Below, in pieces: positions 28,314 to 30,586 of a DNA stretch of 30,586 bases. The DNA lies in IMG/VR virus record IMGVR_UViG_3300045936_000227, positions 1-30,586 of that record; one strand, written 5' to 3'. A program made the position numbers and the translations under genes. The DNA comes from a virus. Positions within the stretch are counted from its first letter, which is position 1, and the number at the start of each line of letters is the position of its first letter. Below the pieces are notes generated by a model, which saw nothing but the letters and a program-made list of their open reading frames with translations, had not been told where the DNA came from and did not search any database.

Positions 28314-29938
28314 CGCCAGAAGTCTCCGCGCATCCCGATCGTTTCGGGTGGAGTGTCCGCCGCCGTCGACAGCCGGTGGAGGTCGTAGGCCAGGCGCAGG
28401 GCGCCGCGATCGAGGGGCGGGGCCTTCCGCTCGGCGCGCGTGGCGAGCAGGGCGAGCTCGAAGGCGGCGCGGGCGTCGAGCTCGGGATCCCCGCTCGTCG
28501 CCAGGGGCGCGGGCGGGGCCGGCCGCAGGCGCAGCTGGAACAGATCGACGACGGCGTCGAGGAGGTCGTCGTGCTCGCTCTCCTTGTACGTCCGGAACCG
28601 ACTGGCCTCTTCGAGGAAGTCGTCGAGCGCGGGACACTCCGTCGACACCCGGAGATTGCCGTGCTCCCAATGCGGTTGCAGGGCGCGGATCCGGATGTTC
28701 TTCTTCTGCCGGGTATCGCGTTCGAGTTTGGTGATGGGCAATTGATACCCGCGGCGCTCGCCTTCCTGGATGAGCAGCCGCCGGTAGATTTGCGCGAACC
28801 CGACCGCTTCGAAGCCGATCACCCGCACCCCGGGGATCGCGTCATAGGCGTCATAGATTTCGCGCAGGGTGCGATCCTCCGCCCAGCGCCCGCGGCGCAG
28901 GTCGAGGAGCCAGAGGACGCCGTTGCGATCGAACCCCCCCGTCGCGATGGCGGTGTAATCGGCCCAGGCCTTCGTGCTGATCGCGGGGTCGATGGTCATG
29001 GCGATCCAGAGCTGTTCGAGGCCGCCGGTCTCACTCTCGATCTGGGCGCGCGACTTGAGATAGGGCAGGATCTTGGCGCGGGCGAACACCGCGGTCGAGG
29101 CGTCCTCGGGATTGAGGAGCATCTGGGCGGCGAACACCTCGGCCCCCATCTCCGTGCGGAGCTCGGTCAGCCGCTCCAAACTGAAGCGCTCGGGAAACGT
29201 GGGCACCGTGCGGGCATCGGGCACGCTGGGCACGGTGCCGTCGGGGTTCTCCCAGCAGGCGATCTTGTAGACGCCCAGGCGCAGCCCCTCCTTCTGCTTC
29301 TGCTCCTGCAGATAGCTGTAGAGATCGGCGGTGGCCCAGGTGGTGCCGACGAGATCGAGGGTGGCGTGCGGTTCGAGCAGGGCGAGGGACTTGCGATACC
29401 AGTCCTTGACGCCTTCCAGGCCGTCGATGGTCTCGGAATTCTCCTTGCCCACCAAATCGTCAAACGTGCCGTGATCGTAGTGCTTACTGGTGAGCTCCCC
29501 CGTGATCCCAATCGCTTCGACACTGCATTCCCGGCGCGGCCGCCGCTTGATGGTCAACGCCGTCTTGGTCCACTTCTCCGCCTCCTTGCCGGGATCGTCA
29601 TAGAGGAGATCGGGAAACGCCCAGAGGAGCTCGGGGGTTTGCAGCTTGGCCTGGATCTCCCCGAGCATGGCGGCGGCGTTGTCCTCCTTGTTACTGGCGA
29701 TGAGGATGCGGATGGGCTTGGCGGGATCGCCTTTGACCCCGTCGTGGAGCAAGCGGCGGATGTTGCGGCCCACGGTGATGACCGACGTCTTGAAGTGCAG
29801 GCGCGGGCAGAGGTAGAGGTTCTTGGCGTAGGGGCTGGTATCGAGAAAGCGGCAGAGCGGCCCGTGAAAGGACGGGGTGAGATCGGTGTAGCCGAGGATG
29901 CGCTTGCAGAGGGCATAGGTATCGGTCAACGCGAGCAT
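28310..29938 (-). CDS. terL: terminase large subunit (TerL)
   Basis: 542 residues. The large terminase is the ATP-driven packaging motor with a C-terminal nuclease that cuts concatemers. Visible: a Walker A-type loop LCPRLHFKTSVIT (about 43-55, catalytic K50/T51 of the atypical PRxxxKTS form); Walker B-like HYDHGTFDDLV (153-163, D160/D161); and a coupling motif LVGTTWATADLY (196-207). The RNase-H-like nuclease has acidic residues D317 (MTIDPA), E377 (GFEAVGFAQ) and D457/D458 (SEHDDLLDA). The start at 29938 has a weak ribosome binding site. In-frame sequence continues upstream to a CTG at 29989, so an unusual start cannot be excluded. The small terminase precedes it. Confidence 0.88.
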   Translation of the reverse strand: MLALTDTYALCKRILGYTDLTPSFHGPLCRFLDTSPYAKNLYLCPRLHFKTSVITVGRNIRRLLHDGVKGDPAKPIRILIASNKEDNAAAMLGEIQAKLQTPELLWAFPDLLYDDPGKEAEKWTKTALTIKRRPRRECSVEAIGITGELTSKHYDHGTFDDLVGKENSETIDGLEGVKDWYRKSLALLEPHATLDLVGTTWATADLYSYLQEQKQKEGLRLGVYKIACWENPDGTVPSVPDARTVPTFPERFSLERLTELRTEMGAEVFAAQMLLNPEDASTAVFARAKILPYLKSRAQIESETGGLEQLWIAMTIDPAISTKAWADYTAIATGGFDRNGVLWLLDLRRGRWAEDRTLREIYDAYDAIPGVRVIGFEAVGFAQIYRRLLIQEGERRGYQLPITKLERDTRQKKNIRIRALQPHWEHGNLRVSTECPALDDFLEEASRFRTYKESEHDDLLDAVVDLFQLRLRPAPPAPLATSGDPELDARAAFELALLATRAERKAPPLDRGALRLAYDLHRLSTAADTPPETIGMRGDFWR

Positions 29939-29985
29939 CCGGATGCCGGCCTTGGTGACGGCGGCGGGCGAGGACTTGCGAGCGG

Positions 29986-30495
29986 TCAGGGGGTCGACGG
30001 CCGATCCTCCCCCTGGAGCAGGACGGTGTCCTCGACGTCGTCGTCCTGCGCCTCCTCCGGCTCCGCGACGGGCGGCTCGGGCAGGCGTTCCACGAGGGGC
30101 ACGCCGGTGGCGAGGGCGAAGGCGGCGGCGGTTTCCGGGCGGAGATCGCCGAGCATGGCGCGCAGGAGGGTGGCGGCCTCGCCGTGGCTGACCTTGTCCT
30201 GGTGCATGGTGAGGCCGAGGGTGATGTGCTTTTCCAGGTACAGGTGCGGCCGCAGGGCCTTGAGACGCACGATGGGGCCGACGACGTTCTTGGTCTGGGG
30301 ATGCACGAGGACCTGTTCGAGGCGATCGGCATAGAGCTCCAGGGCATCCTCGACCTGCTGCCCGAAGCTCGGGTTGCGGGCGAGCTCGTCGAGCACCTGC
30401 GTCCTCGTGACCCCGGCGGCGCGGGCGGCGATCCAGCGACCGCCGACCTCTTCGAGCTCGGCGAGGAAGCGGGGCTGCCAGCCGTTACTCGGCAC
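29986..30495 (-). CDS. terS: terminase small subunit (TerS)
   Basis: 169 residues from a GTG at 30495 (MPSNGWQPRFLAELEEVGGR). The N-terminal part has a helix-turn-helix pattern (FLAELEEVGGRWIAARAAGV, then TRTQVLDELARNPSFGQQVE), common to small terminases that recognise the packaging site on phage DNA. A helical oligomerisation region (YADRLEQVLVHPQTKNVVGP, about 56-110) follows, and the C-terminus is acidic (EPEEAQDDDVEDTVL), which fits contact with the large subunit. It lies directly before TerL with a 47-base gap. Supported by position, length and HTH; exact family not checked. Confidence 0.72.
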   Translation of the reverse strand: MPSNGWQPRFLAELEEVGGRWIAARAAGVTRTQVLDELARNPSFGQQVEDALELYADRLEQVLVHPQTKNVVGPIVRLKALRPHLYLEKHITLGLTMHQDKVSHGEAATLLRAMLGDLRPETAAAFALATGVPLVERLPEPPVAEPEEAQDDDVEDTVLLQGEDRPSTP

Positions 30496-30586
30496 GGGCG
30501 GCCCCGATCAACCCCAAGCGTTCCGCTTCGGCGCGCACGGCCCGGCACCCGAGGCAGGTGCATTTCGGGCCATGGGCGACGACCTG
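30485..30586 (-). CDS. C-terminal end of unknown protein, cut by window edge
   Basis: The last 33 residues of a gene entering from the right edge (KCTCLGCRAVRAEAERLGLI, then GAARAE and TAA). The fragment has a C-x-C-x2-C cluster followed by a helix. Its stop lies 11 bases inside the TerS start, in keeping with the overlapping layout. Too short to assign; a zinc-binding domain is possible. Confidence 0.5.
   Translation of the reverse strand, partial: QVVAHGPKCTCLGCRAVRAEAERLGLIGAARAE

Noticed and set aside
27776-30334. Long plus-strand open frame opposite terminase and portal.
   Set aside because: Antisense to genes with clear family motifs; composition is that of a shadow frame and no ribosome binding site is present.
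1-30586. Search for tRNA genes, CRISPR arrays, insertion sequences, integrase and attachment sites.
   Set aside because: No cloverleaf-like sequence, regular spaced repeats, transposase or integrase motifs were seen on either strand.

Overview
The window is an internal piece of a tailed-bacteriophage (or prophage) genome from a very GC-rich host. Almost every coding codon prefers G or C in third position, and nearly all genes lie on the minus strand as one tightly packed series. Many neighbouring genes overlap by one base (TGATG or TAATG) or four bases (ATGA or GTGA). No host gene, tRNA, integrase, DNA polymerase, RNA polymerase or recognisable endolysin is present, so both ends are cut through a larger phage genome. 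The host cannot be named from this sequence alone.

Read in transcription order from the right edge, the late module holds the following. First come the C-terminal end of an unknown gene, a small terminase, the large terminase (ATPase plus nuclease), two small genes and a P22-like portal that carries an embedded zinc-ribbon-like CxxC pair. Next are four small accessory genes, a small basic gene with its own candidate promoter and terminator (a moron-like unit), a scaffold-like protein and an HK97-fold major capsid protein. Then follow a run of beta-rich or unassigned virion proteins, a head-tail adaptor, a beta-propeller-type tail hub, a short fibre and a 928-residue fibre-like protein with an NHL-type propeller repeat. 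Last come five large, low-complexity proteins that look like internal or ejected virion proteins, and two small membrane proteins. There is no tape measure, sheath or tail tube, so a short-tailed (podovirus-like) virion is the best reading.

The left 2.3 kb is a separate leftward operon. It starts at 2342 behind a strong ribosome binding site and contains an ERF-family single-strand annealing recombinase plus several small unknown genes. Between this operon and the end of the late module is the only plus-strand gene (2642-3160), a possible regulator. It is preceded by about 300 bases of lower-GC non-coding DNA that holds a candidate promoter and direct repeats. This looks like a control region for the early genes.

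The points most worth a second look are the moron-like unit at 23.6-23.9 kb, the divergent control region at 2.3-2.6 kb, the NHL-containing fibre, the zinc-ribbon insertion in the portal, and several overlapping very small membrane genes.
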